From the NCBI GenBank assembly GCA_001443005.1, contig LEKQ01000008.1:1-64000 (forward strand): a stretch of 64,000 nucleotides of DNA. The letters run 5' to 3'. The notes beneath the pieces are model-generated. The model was not told the DNA's origin. It saw only the letters and a list, made by a program, of their open reading frames with translations, and ran no database searches. Below, in pieces: positions 1-10,163 of the stretch (positions are counted from its first letter, which is position 1; each line of letters begins with the position of its first letter). This DNA comes from a bacterium GBS-1 (GTDB lineage Bacteria > Synergistota > GBS-1). Position numbers and translations under genes: made by a program.

Positions 1-452
1 CCAACGGATGTCGAGGGAACTATCCCCCCCTCCTCGGTTATGGCCACAGCCTCAACGATCGCTAGGTCTATATCCCCCAAAAACCCATACCTTATCTGCT
101 GGGGACATTGAGAGAGGTGAATATCTATATACTCTACCTCACCAGAGTTTATCTTCTCTCTCAAGGCGGAGTTAGATTGATAGGGCAATCTTCTTCCCAC
201 GCTCTCAACCGAGGCCAAAGCTCCATCGAGCTCAGGCCCAACAGAGGCACCCGTCCACAAGCTTATCCTAAGCTTTTCTCCAGACTTAACCCTCTCAGCA
301 AGTGCAAGGGAAACAGCCTTAGGATAACCAGCGTGAGTAAAACCGCTACAAGCTACGGTCATGCCATCCTTGATCAAAAGCGATGCCTCCTCACTCGAAA
401 TAACCTTAGAAAGTATGTCCTTCCTTCTTATCCTTCGGTCAAGATCCTTCAT
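1..452 (-). CDS. Acetyl-CoA hydrolase / CoA-transferase family protein, 3' end off the window
   Basis: Reverse-strand translation from the ATG at 452 stays open to the window edge, giving about 150 N-terminal residues. It begins MKDLDRRIRRKDILSKV and contains GMTVACSGFTHAGYP, LWTGASVGPELDG and RLPYQSN, the pattern of the succinyl-CoA:CoA-transferase / acetyl-CoA hydrolase (Cat1-type) family. The likely role is moving CoA between acetyl-CoA and another acyl group in fermentation; the acceptor cannot be told from this fragment. The catalytic glutamate lies further on, outside the window. It has its own promoter and follows the rpmF terminator. Seen: partial ORF and motifs. Family call: confident; substrate: unknown. 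Confidence 0.8.
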   Translation of the reverse strand, partial: MKDLDRRIRRKDILSKVISSEEASLLIKDGMTVACSGFTHAGYPKAVSLALAERVKSGEKLRISLWTGASVGPELDGALASVESVGRRLPYQSNSALREKINSGEVEYIDIHLSQCPQQIRYGFLGDIDLAIVEAVAITEEGGIVPSTSV

Positions 453-478
453 CGGTGACCACTCTACCTTTCTAAACC

Positions 479-507
479 ATTATAGCAAAAAAGGGGGTTC
501 CTCTCAA
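479..507 (-). promoter_or_regulatory. Sigma-70 promoter for the CoA-transferase gene
   Basis: On the minus strand TTGAGA (502-507) is followed after 17 bases by a perfect TATAAT (479-484), leaving about 20 bases of leader to the ATG at 452. The -35 hexamer lies inside the hairpin of the upstream rpmF terminator. Confidence 0.75.
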
Positions 508-535
508 CAACCTCATAAACGAGAGGAAACCCCCT
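487..535 (-). terminator. Rho-independent terminator of yceD-rpmF
   Basis: Inverted arms GGGGGTTTCCTCTC and GAGAGGAACCCCC (minus strand) are followed at once by six T (487-492), a few bases after the rpmF stop. Confidence 0.85.
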
Positions 536-540
536 TACGC

Positions 541-741
541 TTACTCCTTCTCTCCCTCTTCTTCTATTACCAAGACCTGCCTGCCCTTGTAATAACCGCA
601 CTCAGGACACACCCTATAAGCTGGTATGACCTCGGCACAGTGAGGACAAGTGGTCAAGCTGGGCGTATCAATGCTCCTAAGCCACTGAGCAAACCTCTTA
701 TCCCTCCGAGCCTTCGACGTCTTTCTCTTTGGAACCGCCAT
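541..741 (-). CDS. rpmF: 50S ribosomal protein L32
   Basis: A 66-residue protein starting MAVPKRKTSKARRDKR, the signature N terminus of bacterial L32, with a zinc-ribbon C-x2-C...C-x2-C (Cys32, 35, 45, 48). It is a component of the large ribosomal subunit. The start chosen is the ATG at 741, which sits 7 bases after AAGGAGGT; an in-frame GTG 9 bases upstream overlaps that ribosome-binding site and is unlikely. It overlaps the end of yceD by about 44 bases and ends directly before a terminator. The yceD-rpmF pairing is common in bacteria, although the usual plsX/fab genes do not follow here. Confidence 0.95.
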   Translation of the reverse strand: MAVPKRKTSKARRDKRFAQWLRSIDTPSLTTCPHCAEVIPAYRVCPECGYYKGRQVLVIEEEGEKE

Positions 742-1282
742 TACCCACACCTCCTTTCACTAGTTCTTTGAGAGCGTTCCACCTGGGGTCTTCTGCCTCG
801 CGTGAACATTTGCACTCCCCCTCATTGAGATTCTTACCGCAGATAGGACAAAGCCCTTTACAATCCTCCTTGCACAAGGGCTTCATGGGTATAGAGAGTA
901 TTATAAACTGCTTAACATCATCCTCTATATCTATGTTCTCTCCACTGAAATAGGATATCCTAAAATCATCCTCCTTTAGGGATCTCTCCTTCGAATGGGC
1001 CTCTTCAACACCCCTCCTATATTCTATCTCGAACTCCAACTCAAGCGGAAAATCAAATGAAGATAGGCATCTACTGCAGTGAAGCCTGAGAGTTGTAATT
1101 ATATCCCCCCAGACCATAAATCCATCCTTTACCCTGACCGCACCTCCCTTAACTAAAACATCTTCCGCAAACTCCACGCTTTCCCCTTTGTATTCAAAGG
1201 AGCCGAAGCTTTCCTCAAAGGTAAACTCCAACACCTTTCCAGGGTTCCTTTCGAGCTCCTCCGTCTCTATCACCATAGCCAT
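698..1282 (-). CDS. yceD: YceD / DUF177 family protein
   Basis: A 194-residue protein of the YceD family, which is linked to accumulation of 23S rRNA and large subunits and is commonly found next to rpmF. Visible marks are a Cys pair in the middle (HCSRC) and the family C-terminal cysteine cluster C-KEDC-KGLCPICGKNLN, which probably binds a metal. The ATG at 1282 is preceded by GGGGG. It is transcribed away from tmcAL across a 66-base gap. The exact biochemical activity of the family is not settled; the family call itself is secure. Confidence 0.88.
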   Translation of the reverse strand: MAMVIETEELERNPGKVLEFTFEESFGSFEYKGESVEFAEDVLVKGGAVRVKDGFMVWGDIITTLRLHCSRCLSSFDFPLELEFEIEYRRGVEEAHSKERSLKEDDFRISYFSGENIDIEDDVKQFIILSIPMKPLCKEDCKGLCPICGKNLNEGECKCSREAEDPRWNALKELVKGGVGNGGSKEKDVEGSEG

Positions 1283-1319
1283 TTGTTATCGCCCCCTTTA
1301 AAAAAATAAAAAAGCCAAA

Positions 1320-1325
1320 TACAAT
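1320..1325 (+). promoter_or_regulatory. Possible -10 element for tmcAL
   Basis: TACAAT lies 17 bases after a weak TTTAAA (1297-1302) in the AT-rich divergent gap between yceD and tmcAL. Only four of six -35 positions match. Confidence 0.3.
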
Positions 1326-1348
1326 AAATAAGGAAAGGGGGAATCACA

Positions 1349-2593
1349 ATGAGGATAGTTGGTCTCGTCACCGAATATAATCCCTTTCATACAGGTCATC
1401 TATATCATCTCCACAAGAGCATTGAGCTTACAAAGGCCGACTTCAGCATTGCCGTTATGAGCGGCTACTTCCTCCAGCGAGGAGAACCAGCCATCGTAGA
1501 TAAGTATAAGAGAGCTGAGATGGCACTCGCAGCTGGAATAGACATCGTTTTTGAGATACCCTTCCCCTTTGCTTCACACAATGCCGGTGTCTTCGCCTTC
1601 GGAGCCCTCTCCCTCCTTAACTCCCTTGGAGTAGTAACCCACCTCTGCTTCGGAAGCGAATCGGGAAACATAGAAGAGCTTCAAACCATCGCAAAAATTT
1701 TATACCATGAGTCGGAAAATTTCAAGGCAGATGTGGTGAGATTTTCCAAAGAAGGGTTGCCCTATCCCGAAGCGCGCCTTAAGGCCTTAAACAAAGCTCT
1801 TGAAAGAGAAGGGCTAAATCCCCAGATCCTTAAGGGATCTAACAACATACTCGGCATAGAGTATCTTATAAGCCTGCTTAAGCTTGATAGCAAAATTGAA
1901 CCCCTAACGATAAAGAGGGTTGGAAGTGCCTATCTCGATGGAGAAATTAAGGGGAAGTTCTCAAGCGCTACCGCTATAAGAAAGGTCATTTTAGAATCGG
2001 GCGTTTCAAGGGTTAAGGATATAGTCCCACCTATAACTTACAAGATACTCAAGGAATGCGAAGAAAGAGGAGAGATAGTATCGATGAAAAACTTTGAAAA
2101 AGAGATATTAATGCTCCTTAAACGCTTAGAAGTAGGCGAAATCAAGGAAATAGCGGAGGTTAAAGAAGGCCTCGAGAATAGAATAAAGAGAGCATCGCTT
2201 AAAGCTGTCACAATAGATGAGCTCCTTCAGGGTATAAAGACCAAGCGCTATACCTTAACCAGGATATCGAGGATCCTAATACACACGCTAGTGGGATTCA
2301 AAGAGAGAGAAAACAAGCTCTTTCAGAAAACAGGCGCGCTTTATGCCTTCCTCTTGGGATTCTCGTCTCGAGGAAAAGAGCTCCTCAAGGAGATTAAGAA
2401 AAGAGCTTCTATCCCTATCATAAGTGGGCCCACAGGATTAAGGGAACCCGCTTCCCTTATGCTCAAGCTGGACCTTAAGGCCACGCGCATCTACGAAGCA
2501 GCCTTAGGAAAACATCTTAGGCTCTTCGAACCAGTTCAAAGAGACCCCGATGAGGAAACCTTGAGCTTCTTGAAGAGCCTCTCTTCAACGTAA
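1349..2593 (+). CDS. tmcAL: tRNA(Met) cytidine acetate ligase
   Basis: A 414-residue TmcAL (YlbM/DUF795) protein. It activates acetate with ATP and transfers it to the wobble cytidine of elongator tRNA-Met (ac4C34). The N terminus MRIVGLVTEYNPFHTGH carries the nucleotidyltransferase HxGH motif (His14, His17), followed by SGYFLQRGEPAIVDK; FSSATAIRK near residue 207 is a family motif. Length fits the family. It is the only plus-strand gene in the window, with GGAAAGGGGG as ribosome-binding site. Its last 58 bases overlap the convergent coaD gene, so the two transcripts are antisense to each other at their 3' ends. Confidence 0.92.
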   Translation: MRIVGLVTEYNPFHTGHLYHLHKSIELTKADFSIAVMSGYFLQRGEPAIVDKYKRAEMALAAGIDIVFEIPFPFASHNAGVFAFGALSLLNSLGVVTHLCFGSESGNIEELQTIAKILYHESENFKADVVRFSKEGLPYPEARLKALNKALEREGLNPQILKGSNNILGIEYLISLLKLDSKIEPLTIKRVGSAYLDGEIKGKFSSATAIRKVILESGVSRVKDIVPPITYKILKECEERGEIVSMKNFEKEILMLLKRLEVGEIKEIAEVKEGLENRIKRASLKAVTIDELLQGIKTKRYTLTRISRILIHTLVGFKERENKLFQKTGALYAFLLGFSSRGKELLKEIKKRASIPIISGPTGLREPASLMLKLDLKATRIYEAALGKHLRLFEPVQRDPDEETLSFLKSLSST

Positions 2594-3033
2594 GGTGGAA
2601 CCATACCTCTTATACACCCTCCAAAGCTTGCTATCTCCTTAACCATCCTGGAGGTCAAATATAGATACTTCGAGTCAGATAGGAGGAAGACGATCTCAAC
2701 GTTCTTATTAAGCTTTCTATTGGTAAGAGCCATCTGAAACTCATAGTCAAAATCAGTTATGGCTCTCATGCCTCTTATGACAACCTCAATCTGCTTCCTC
2801 TTAAGGTAGTCCACCAAGAGACCATCGAAGCCATCTACCTCAACGTTCTTAAGATGGCCAACCGCCTCTCTTATCATATCCATCCTCTCCTCTATGGAAA
2901 AAAGGGGCTTTTTAGCAGGGTTTGTCACAACCGCGACAATGAGTTTGTCGAATATCTTAGCGGCTCTCTCTATTATATCTAAATGCCCGTAAGTTATTGG
3001 ATCAAAGCTACCAGGATAAACTGCAGATCTCAT
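2536..3033 (-). CDS. coaD: Phosphopantetheine adenylyltransferase
   Basis: A 165-residue CoaD. It catalyses the penultimate step of CoA synthesis, 4'-phosphopantetheine plus ATP to dephospho-CoA. The N terminus AVYPGSFDPITYGHLDII shows the (H/T)xGH nucleotide-binding motif as TYGH (residues 14-17), and RGMRAITDFDYEFQMA and YLTSRMVKEIASFGG are typical of the family. The start overlaps the rsmD stop by 4 bases (translational coupling), and the 3' end overlaps tmcAL. The rsmD-coaD pairing is standard in bacteria. Confidence 0.95.
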   Translation of the reverse strand: MRSAVYPGSFDPITYGHLDIIERAAKIFDKLIVAVVTNPAKKPLFSIEERMDMIREAVGHLKNVEVDGFDGLLVDYLKRKQIEVVIRGMRAITDFDYEFQMALTNRKLNKNVEIVFLLSDSKYLYLTSRMVKEIASFGGCIRGMVPPYVEERLFKKLKVSSSGSL

Positions 3034-3509
3034 ATCCCTCCCCTCCTTGCAAGATAACTTAAAACCGTGTCCCCATACCTCCGCTCCTTAACTAGAACCC
3101 AATCCCCGAGATCCAACCCCTCTCTGTGAGATCTCTCGATAACCAAAACCCCACCTTCATCAAGCAGGGGAAACTCCTCCAGCGCCCTTAAAACACCGTT
3201 TACGAAACCCAAATCGTAGGGGGGATCCGCAAAGATTATATCAAACTTTTTTCCATCGAGGTAGAGCCTTTTAATGCCTTTTTTATAATCCATCTTCAAA
3301 ATGTAATCATAAGGTGCTTTTTTAGAAATCTCGCGCGCCATACGAGGATCGGCTTCAACGAAATAAACTTCTTTAGCTCCTCTTCTTAAGGCTTCCTCCC
3401 CAACCCTTCCTGTACCTGCGAAAAGATCGAGAAAGCGTTTCCCCCTTACATCTCCAAGGGTATCAAAGAGAGCTTTCAAAACGAGCGAGGTTGTATGCCT
3501 AACTGACAC
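3030..3509 (-). CDS. rsmD: 16S rRNA (guanine966-N2)-methyltransferase, short form
   Basis: A 159-residue Rossmann-fold methyltransferase with the SAM-binding motif LDLFAGTGRVGEEALRRGA and the N6/N2-methylation motif DPPYD. It should methylate G966 of 16S rRNA using SAM. RsmD proteins are usually about 180-190 residues and begin with a basic RIIAGKxKGxKL-type segment, which is missing here: the GTG start at 3509 is preceded two codons upstream by an in-frame TGA, so the N terminus cannot be extended. The gene starts inside the last codons of recG. Activity is probably retained, because the catalytic core is complete. Confidence 0.88.
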   Translation of the reverse strand: MSVRHTTSLVLKALFDTLGDVRGKRFLDLFAGTGRVGEEALRRGAKEVYFVEADPRMAREISKKAPYDYILKMDYKKGIKRLYLDGKKFDIIFADPPYDLGFVNGVLRALEEFPLLDEGGVLVIERSHREGLDLGDWVLVKERRYGDTVLSYLARRGGI

Positions 3510-5568
3510 TAATCAACTCACCAGCCCCAGAGAACCTCCTTTTAACGAGAAGCTTAAGGAGAGGATTAGACTTGAGGTCAGGATCCCTCTCTATCAAAGA
3601 AAAGGCCTCATTTCTCGCAATGGTAAGAAGCTTATAGTCCCTTAAGACATCAGCCACCTTAAAATCTGTAACACCGTGCTGCCTAACTCCACAAAGCTCC
3701 CCTGGCCCCCTCATCTTCAGATCCTCTTCCGCTATTTTAAACCCATCGGTTGTGGAAACTATTATGGACAACCTTTTCCGAGCCTCCTCAGTTTTAGGAT
3801 CTGCTACCAACACACAGTAGGATTGTTTCTCCCCCCTCCCCACCCTTCCTCTAAGCTGGTGAAGTTGGGATAAGCCAAACCTATCTGCGCTCTCTATAAC
3901 CATAACGGTGGCGTTGGGAACATCTATTCCCACTTCTATCACGGGAGTGGCGACCAAAACCTGGATATTCCCGTTTTTAAATGCCCTCATAACTAATTCC
4001 TTCTCCTCCATCCTCATTCTTCCATGTATAAGACCTAGGCGCTCTTCCCTTAAAAGGGTTGACTTAAGCTCCTCATAAAGCCTGATCGCAGCCTCAGCCT
4101 CCAAAGCGTCAGACTCCTCTATGAGAGGGCATATCACATAGGCCTGCTCACCCTGGACTACCCTACTTCTAACGAACTCATAAACCCTATCCCTTTTCTT
4201 GCTGGTCACCCAATAGGTCATAACTGGTTTCCTCCCGGGGGGCATCTCATCTATAACCGATATATCGAGGTCCCCGTATATGGTAAGACTCAGGGTCCTA
4301 GGGATAGGTGTAGCCGTCATGACGAGGACGTGAGGCGAATCCCCCTTCCTAAGTAAAGCAGCCCTCTGAGCCACTCCAAACCTGTGCTGTTCATCAATGA
4401 CAACCAGAGCGAGATCCTTAAAGGCAACCCCTTCCTGAATCAAAGCGTGCGTTCCCACAACAACCTTTATCTCGCCCGATGAAAGATCATCAAGTATCCT
4501 TTTTTTCGTCCTATCCTTTAGGCTACCCGTCAACAGACCAATCCTTACCCCTAAAGGAGTGAGATATTGATCCAAAACCCAGAAGTGTTGCTCAGCTAAA
4601 ACCTCAGTTGGAGCCATCAATGCAGCCTGATAACCATTCTCAACGGCAAGCAACATGGCAGCAACAGCTATAACCGTCTTTCCTGAACCCACGTCACCCT
4701 GAAGAAGCCTATTCATGGGCTTGCCGCTTGATAGATCCTTACTGATCTCCATCCACGCCCTTTTCTGAGCGTTCGTCAAACTAAAGGGAAGCCTCTGCCA
4801 GAACTCCTTTAAGAGGTCCCCTTTTATCCTCAAGATGGGAGCCACATCAGACCTTCTATCTTTAACTCTCAAAGCTAGAAAGAGCTGGAGAAGAAAGAGC
4901 TCATCAAAAGCTAACCTATCTCGAGCCTTTAGGATAGAATCGGAAGATGAAGGAAAGTGAATCTCTCTAAGGGCTGTATGAAGGTCCAAAAAGGAGTTCC
5001 TCCTTAGAATCTCATCGGGGACGTAATCCGAAAGCTCAGGAGCTAAAACCTCAAGAGCTAGGCTAACCGCAGACCTCAAAACCTTCTGAGTTAGGCTTCC
5101 CGCAAGAGGGTAAACGGGAAGAATTTTACCCGCTCCTAGCTCATTAATATCCTCGAGAGGCTCAAACTCTGGATCCTGTATCTGGATCTCCCCGTATTTG
5201 TTAATAACCTTACCGTAAAACAGATACTCCTTCCCTATAGAAATAAGCTTCCTTATATACTCCTTATTAAACCAGACGGCGTATACCTTCCTTCTACTTC
5301 CATCAGAAAGAGGAGCCTTTAATATCTTTAGGTTCCCCCTGGCCGTTATCTCATCAATATTGAGAACCTTCGCCTTAACGAGGTTAAAATCACCGAAGAC
5401 TAAATCGCTTAAGGGGCGAATCTCTCTCTTATCCTCATACCTACGGGGAATAAGGTAAAGCAGATCTTCTAACGTCCTAACACCTAGCTTTTCTAAGTCA
5501 GACGCCCGCTTAGGACCGATGCCCTTAAGATACCTTATCTCCTGATCCAAGAGCTCCAAAAACTTCAT
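3499..5568 (-). CDS. recG: ATP-dependent DNA helicase RecG
   Basis: A 689-residue RecG, which remodels stalled replication forks and Holliday junctions. Order of domains: helix-hairpin-like start (LKGIGPKRASDLEKLGV), wedge/OB domain (about 60-160), then the two helicase lobes with GDVGSGKT (Walker A), DEQHRFG (Walker B), TATPIPRT (motif III), and the C-terminal motifs GLIHGRM and QLRGRVGRG. All are intact and the length is normal. It overlaps yggU at the start and rsmD at the end, consistent with a tightly packed operon. Confidence 0.96.
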   Translation of the reverse strand: MKFLELLDQEIRYLKGIGPKRASDLEKLGVRTLEDLLYLIPRRYEDKREIRPLSDLVFGDFNLVKAKVLNIDEITARGNLKILKAPLSDGSRRKVYAVWFNKEYIRKLISIGKEYLFYGKVINKYGEIQIQDPEFEPLEDINELGAGKILPVYPLAGSLTQKVLRSAVSLALEVLAPELSDYVPDEILRRNSFLDLHTALREIHFPSSSDSILKARDRLAFDELFLLQLFLALRVKDRRSDVAPILRIKGDLLKEFWQRLPFSLTNAQKRAWMEISKDLSSGKPMNRLLQGDVGSGKTVIAVAAMLLAVENGYQAALMAPTEVLAEQHFWVLDQYLTPLGVRIGLLTGSLKDRTKKRILDDLSSGEIKVVVGTHALIQEGVAFKDLALVVIDEQHRFGVAQRAALLRKGDSPHVLVMTATPIPRTLSLTIYGDLDISVIDEMPPGRKPVMTYWVTSKKRDRVYEFVRSRVVQGEQAYVICPLIEESDALEAEAAIRLYEELKSTLLREERLGLIHGRMRMEEKELVMRAFKNGNIQVLVATPVIEVGIDVPNATVMVIESADRFGLSQLHQLRGRVGRGEKQSYCVLVADPKTEEARKRLSIIVSTTDGFKIAEEDLKMRGPGELCGVRQHGVTDFKVADVLRDYKLLTIARNEAFSLIERDPDLKSNPLLKLLVKRRFSGAGELISVS

Positions 5569-5815
5569 CTTCCCCTAATCCCTCTATTTCTAACTCCTTG
5601 TTTCTTGAGGTCTCTCCCCTAACTATCCTTATCCTGCTTTTGGGTATGGACAGCCTTTTTGACAGGAGATCAATCAACCTCCCATTGGCTTTACCTTCAA
5701 TGGGAGGAGCAGAAACCTTAACCCATAGAATCCCTTCTCTGAAACCTAAGATCTCATCCTTCCTCGCGCCAGGCTGAACCCTCACCCTCAGCTTCAGCTT
5801 CCTTCTCCCTCCCAA
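5525..5815 (-). CDS. YggU / DUF167 family protein
   Basis: A 96-residue protein of the DUF167 family, with the characteristic VRVQPGARKDEI start and WVKVSAPPIEGKANGRLIDLLSKRL core. The family has a known structure but no agreed function. Its usual place beside yggS-sepF-divIVA holds here. The first 62 bases overlap the end of divIVA in another frame; starts further in are possible, so the first ten residues are uncertain. Confidence 0.82.
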   Translation of the reverse strand: MGGRRKLKLRVRVQPGARKDEILGFREGILWVKVSAPPIEGKANGRLIDLLSKRLSIPKSRIRIVRGETSRNKELEIEGLGEDEVFGALGSGDKVS

Positions 5816-6257
5816 GCTCCTTCTCGAGCAACCCCCAGAAGGTAGATATCAAGGCCTTCATTTCAAGAAGGAAACGCTCCTTCTCTTTCTTAAGCTCCCT
5901 TATCTTCCTCTCAATGTCCTGAACTTTAGACAGAGCCGAGTCTATTATCCTTTGTGCTTCTATTTGAGCCTCCTTAATTATTATCTCCGCTTCCCGTTCA
6001 GCGTTAAGCCTTCTTTCCTCTGCAGCTTTCTGGGCTAAGAGCAGAGCCTCTTGCATAGATGATTCCATCCTCTTATACTCGCTTATCCTGTCCTCCAGCT
6101 CCCTTATCTTATCCTTAAGCTCGGCGTTCTCCCTAAAAAGAGCTCCATAATCCTCAACTATAAGGTCGAGGAACTCATCCACCTCGTCCTCGTTATACCC
6201 CCTGAAGGATCTGCTAAACTCCTTATTCTGTATGTCCAGGGGAGTCAACCTCGCCAA
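5754..6257 (-). CDS. divIVA: DivIVA domain cell-division / polarity protein
   Basis: A 167-residue DivIVA protein. The N-terminal membrane-curvature domain is clear (LTPLDIQNKEFSRSFRGYNEDEVDEFLDLI), followed by coiled coil rich in Glu, Lys and Arg (about 40-140). In Gram-positive bacteria DivIVA marks poles and septa and recruits partners. A Synergistota-type diderm with both DivIVA and MinCDE (41-43 kb here) has two systems that could place the septum. The C terminus is short and acidic where it overlaps yggU. Confidence 0.9.
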   Translation of the reverse strand: MARLTPLDIQNKEFSRSFRGYNEDEVDEFLDLIVEDYGALFRENAELKDKIRELEDRISEYKRMESSMQEALLLAQKAAEERRLNAEREAEIIIKEAQIEAQRIIDSALSKVQDIERKIRELKKEKERFLLEMKALISTFWGLLEKELGREKEAEAEGEGSAWREEG

Positions 6258-6660
6258 GCCCTACACCTCCTCTCGGGAAGGGTTGCTCAAAGACCTCAAA
6301 CCCAGGTGGAGCAAGTAAAAAGACGCTATCGCTTATCGGCTTCATAACGCCATGCATAGCAAATATCACACCATAAACGAAGTGAATAACCTGCTTTGCA
6401 TCATCTCGATCCATCAAAGAAAGATCCATGATGACAAGCCATCCTTTCTTCAAAGCGTTGGCCATTTCTCTGGCATCGGTTCCGTTCCTCGGCGTCCATA
6501 TCTGAACTACTTTCTTGCTCCCAGAGGGAGTGGTTGATACCCTTCTTTCCCTGTCCTCCCAAGCAGGCAGCTTAGCTTGAACATCCTCCTTAACCCTTGA
6601 AGGCTCTTCATCCTCAACTAACCCGATGAAGCCCATAACCTTATCCCACAACCCCATCAC
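6223..6660 (-). CDS. sepF: Cell division protein SepF
   Basis: A 145-residue SepF. It has an N-terminal amphipathic segment (GLWDKVMGFIGLV), a short charged linker and the C-terminal SepF domain (KVVQIWTPRNGTDAREMANALKKGWLVIMDLSLMD...FVYGVIFAMHG). SepF bundles FtsZ and tethers it to the membrane. It overlaps divIVA and yggS by a few bases. Length is normal for the family. Confidence 0.92.
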   Translation of the reverse strand: MMGLWDKVMGFIGLVEDEEPSRVKEDVQAKLPAWEDRERRVSTTPSGSKKVVQIWTPRNGTDAREMANALKKGWLVIMDLSLMDRDDAKQVIHFVYGVIFAMHGVMKPISDSVFLLAPPGFEVFEQPFPRGGVGLGEVDSPGHTE

Positions 6661-7355
6661 CGATCACTCCTTGGACCGAAGATAGCCCTTCCGATCCTCA
6701 ACATATTGGAACCCTCTTCTATAGCGATTTCGAAATCATCAGTCATACCCATCGAAAGATAATCCAAGGAAAGATGCGCAAAGTTTCTCTTAGCCTCCTC
6801 ATAAAGCCTTCTCATCTTCATAAAAGCCTCTCTTATTCGCTTAAGGTCATCGGTTAAAGGACCCACCGTCATAAGCCCTCTCACATCTATGCGCTTGAAA
6901 GATTCTATGGATTCCAGAAATTCAAAGAGCCTATCCGGGGAAACCCCGTGCTTTGTGGGTTCCCCCGATATGTTAACCTCCACTAAAACTTTAACCTTCT
7001 TTATGCCCAGCTTTTCCGCCTCTCTATTTATCTCCTCAGCTAAAGATAACCTATCCAAAGATTGGATAAAGTCGAATATTTGTAAAGCTTTCTTGACCTT
7101 ATTCCTCTGAAGATAACCAACCATATGCCACTCTATGTCAAGGTCCCTCAAAGCCTCGCGCTTCAGTAAAGCCTCCTGAACTCTGTTCTCACCTATAGAC
7201 TTTATCCCCAAAAGCACAACCTCACGTATGGCTTCGGGGGGAAAAGTCTTACTGATAGCCACTAATTTTATCTCCGATGGAGATCTCCCTAATCTATCGC
7301 AAGTCTTTTCTATCCTCTCCCAAAGAAGGTTAAGCCGATCCTTTATGCTTACCAT
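6657..7355 (-). CDS. yggS: YggS family pyridoxal-phosphate homeostasis protein
   Basis: A 232-residue single-domain PLP-binding protein of the YggS/PLPBP family. The cofactor lysine is Lys36 in KLVAISKTFP, and family motifs IGENRVQE, WHMVGYLQRNKVK and LSMGMTDDFEIAIEEGSNMLRIGRAIFG are complete. It keeps free PLP and amino-acid pools in balance rather than catalysing a known reaction. Its place directly before sepF is widely conserved. It overlaps both neighbours by a few bases. Confidence 0.93.
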   Translation of the reverse strand: MVSIKDRLNLLWERIEKTCDRLGRSPSEIKLVAISKTFPPEAIREVVLLGIKSIGENRVQEALLKREALRDLDIEWHMVGYLQRNKVKKALQIFDFIQSLDRLSLAEEINREAEKLGIKKVKVLVEVNISGEPTKHGVSPDRLFEFLESIESFKRIDVRGLMTVGPLTDDLKRIREAFMKMRRLYEEAKRNFAHLSLDYLSMGMTDDFEIAIEEGSNMLRIGRAIFGPRSDR

Positions 7356-8233
7356 CTTATGAAGCTCCCCTCACTAACCCTATCGGGCTCAACCACTATT
7401 CTATCTCCCTCTTTAAGGTCTAAGGTCAGAGCTAAAGCTGAGCCCAACTCCCTAAACTTCAACTCTTTAAAGAAAACCCTTCCACCTCTGACCAAATATA
7501 CCCCGCTTTTACCCTCTTTAATTATTATAGCATTAATTGGGATGACAGCTCCCATCAACCTCCTCTTAACAAGCTTAACGTTTAAATACCTCAACCCAGA
7601 GAGCTCATCCCATCCAGTAAAAGACAAAAGCATCAGCAGGTCATTTCCAAGGGACTTTAATCTAAGCAGCTTTGCTTCCTTCTCCTTTCCAATAGAGGGA
7701 AAGATTAAAAGTACCCTCTTTTCATCATACCACTTGGGGTAAAAATCCTCTCTCTTAACCCTGACCAAAAGGTAAAAGAAAATATTATCGCTTATCCTTC
7801 CGATGAGAGCGCCAGGCTTAACCATTGCTCCATCTTCGATCTCTTTTGGTTTGCTAATGAAAAGGTCCATATCACCCTTCGCCCAAGCCTCCTCAAGACG
7901 CCAAAAACCGGTTACCTCATCCACGTTGTGAAGGAGGATACCTGCGCTCCCTGCATAGAGGACCCTATCGCCAACCTTAGCAACAGGAGAACCCTTCCTT
8001 ACCCTCTCACCGTGCTTCTTCAACCAGGTTAGCTTACCCGCTGAAGAGGCCACTAGACTACTCTCCTCATAAAACAAGAGGGCCCTTGTTTCCACTGACT
8101 CCTCTATCTTTGTGAGCTTAACACTAAGCGTTGCAACCCTCGGAGGTTGAGAAGCACTCTCAACGCGAGAGTAAAAAATATAACCACTTATTACAATAAT
8201 TATAAAAAACGCTATCCCTATGACCTTCTTCAA
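7349..8233 (-). CDS. Membrane-anchored HlyD-like periplasmic protein
   Basis: A 294-residue protein with one N-terminal transmembrane segment (about residues 4-21, VIGIAFFIIIVISGYIFY) and an extracytoplasmic part. The part has two lipoyl/barrel-sandwich-like stretches (SSAGKLTWLKKHGERVRKGSPVAKVG; GAMVKPGALIGRIS) and a C-terminal beta domain (GVYLVRGGRVFFKELKF). This resembles HlyD/membrane-fusion proteins but lacks the long coiled-coil hairpin, so a role as an efflux adaptor is doubtful. Proteins of this kind occur beside yggS-sepF in other bacteria, which suggests an envelope or division link. The start is TTG with no evident ribosome-binding site. Function unknown. Confidence 0.6.
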   Translation of the reverse strand: MKKVIGIAFFIIIVISGYIFYSRVESASQPPRVATLSVKLTKIEESVETRALLFYEESSLVASSAGKLTWLKKHGERVRKGSPVAKVGDRVLYAGSAGILLHNVDEVTGFWRLEEAWAKGDMDLFISKPKEIEDGAMVKPGALIGRISDNIFFYLLVRVKREDFYPKWYDEKRVLLIFPSIGKEKEAKLLRLKSLGNDLLMLLSFTGWDELSGLRYLNVKLVKRRLMGAVIPINAIIIKEGKSGVYLVRGGRVFFKELKFRELGSALALTLDLKEGDRIVVEPDRVSEGSFIRW

Positions 8234-8247
8234 AACGGTTGGGTGCT

Positions 8248-8277
8248 AAAAAATGAGGGGCAAAGAAGCGCTCCCTC
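8248..8277 (-). terminator. Probable terminator after frr
   Basis: On the minus strand GAGGG and CCCTC frame a 13-base loop, then ATTTTTT (8248-8254). The stem is only 5 bp, so strength is doubtful. Confidence 0.45.
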
Positions 8278-8279
8278 CT

Positions 8280-10161
<1,882 letters not shown>

Positions 10162-10163
10162 GA

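Noticed and set aside
108-771. Two forward open frames of 116 and 136 codons near the left edge
   Set aside because: The reverse strand encodes a clear CoA-transferase fragment and L32 here; the forward frames have no family motifs or ribosome-binding sites.
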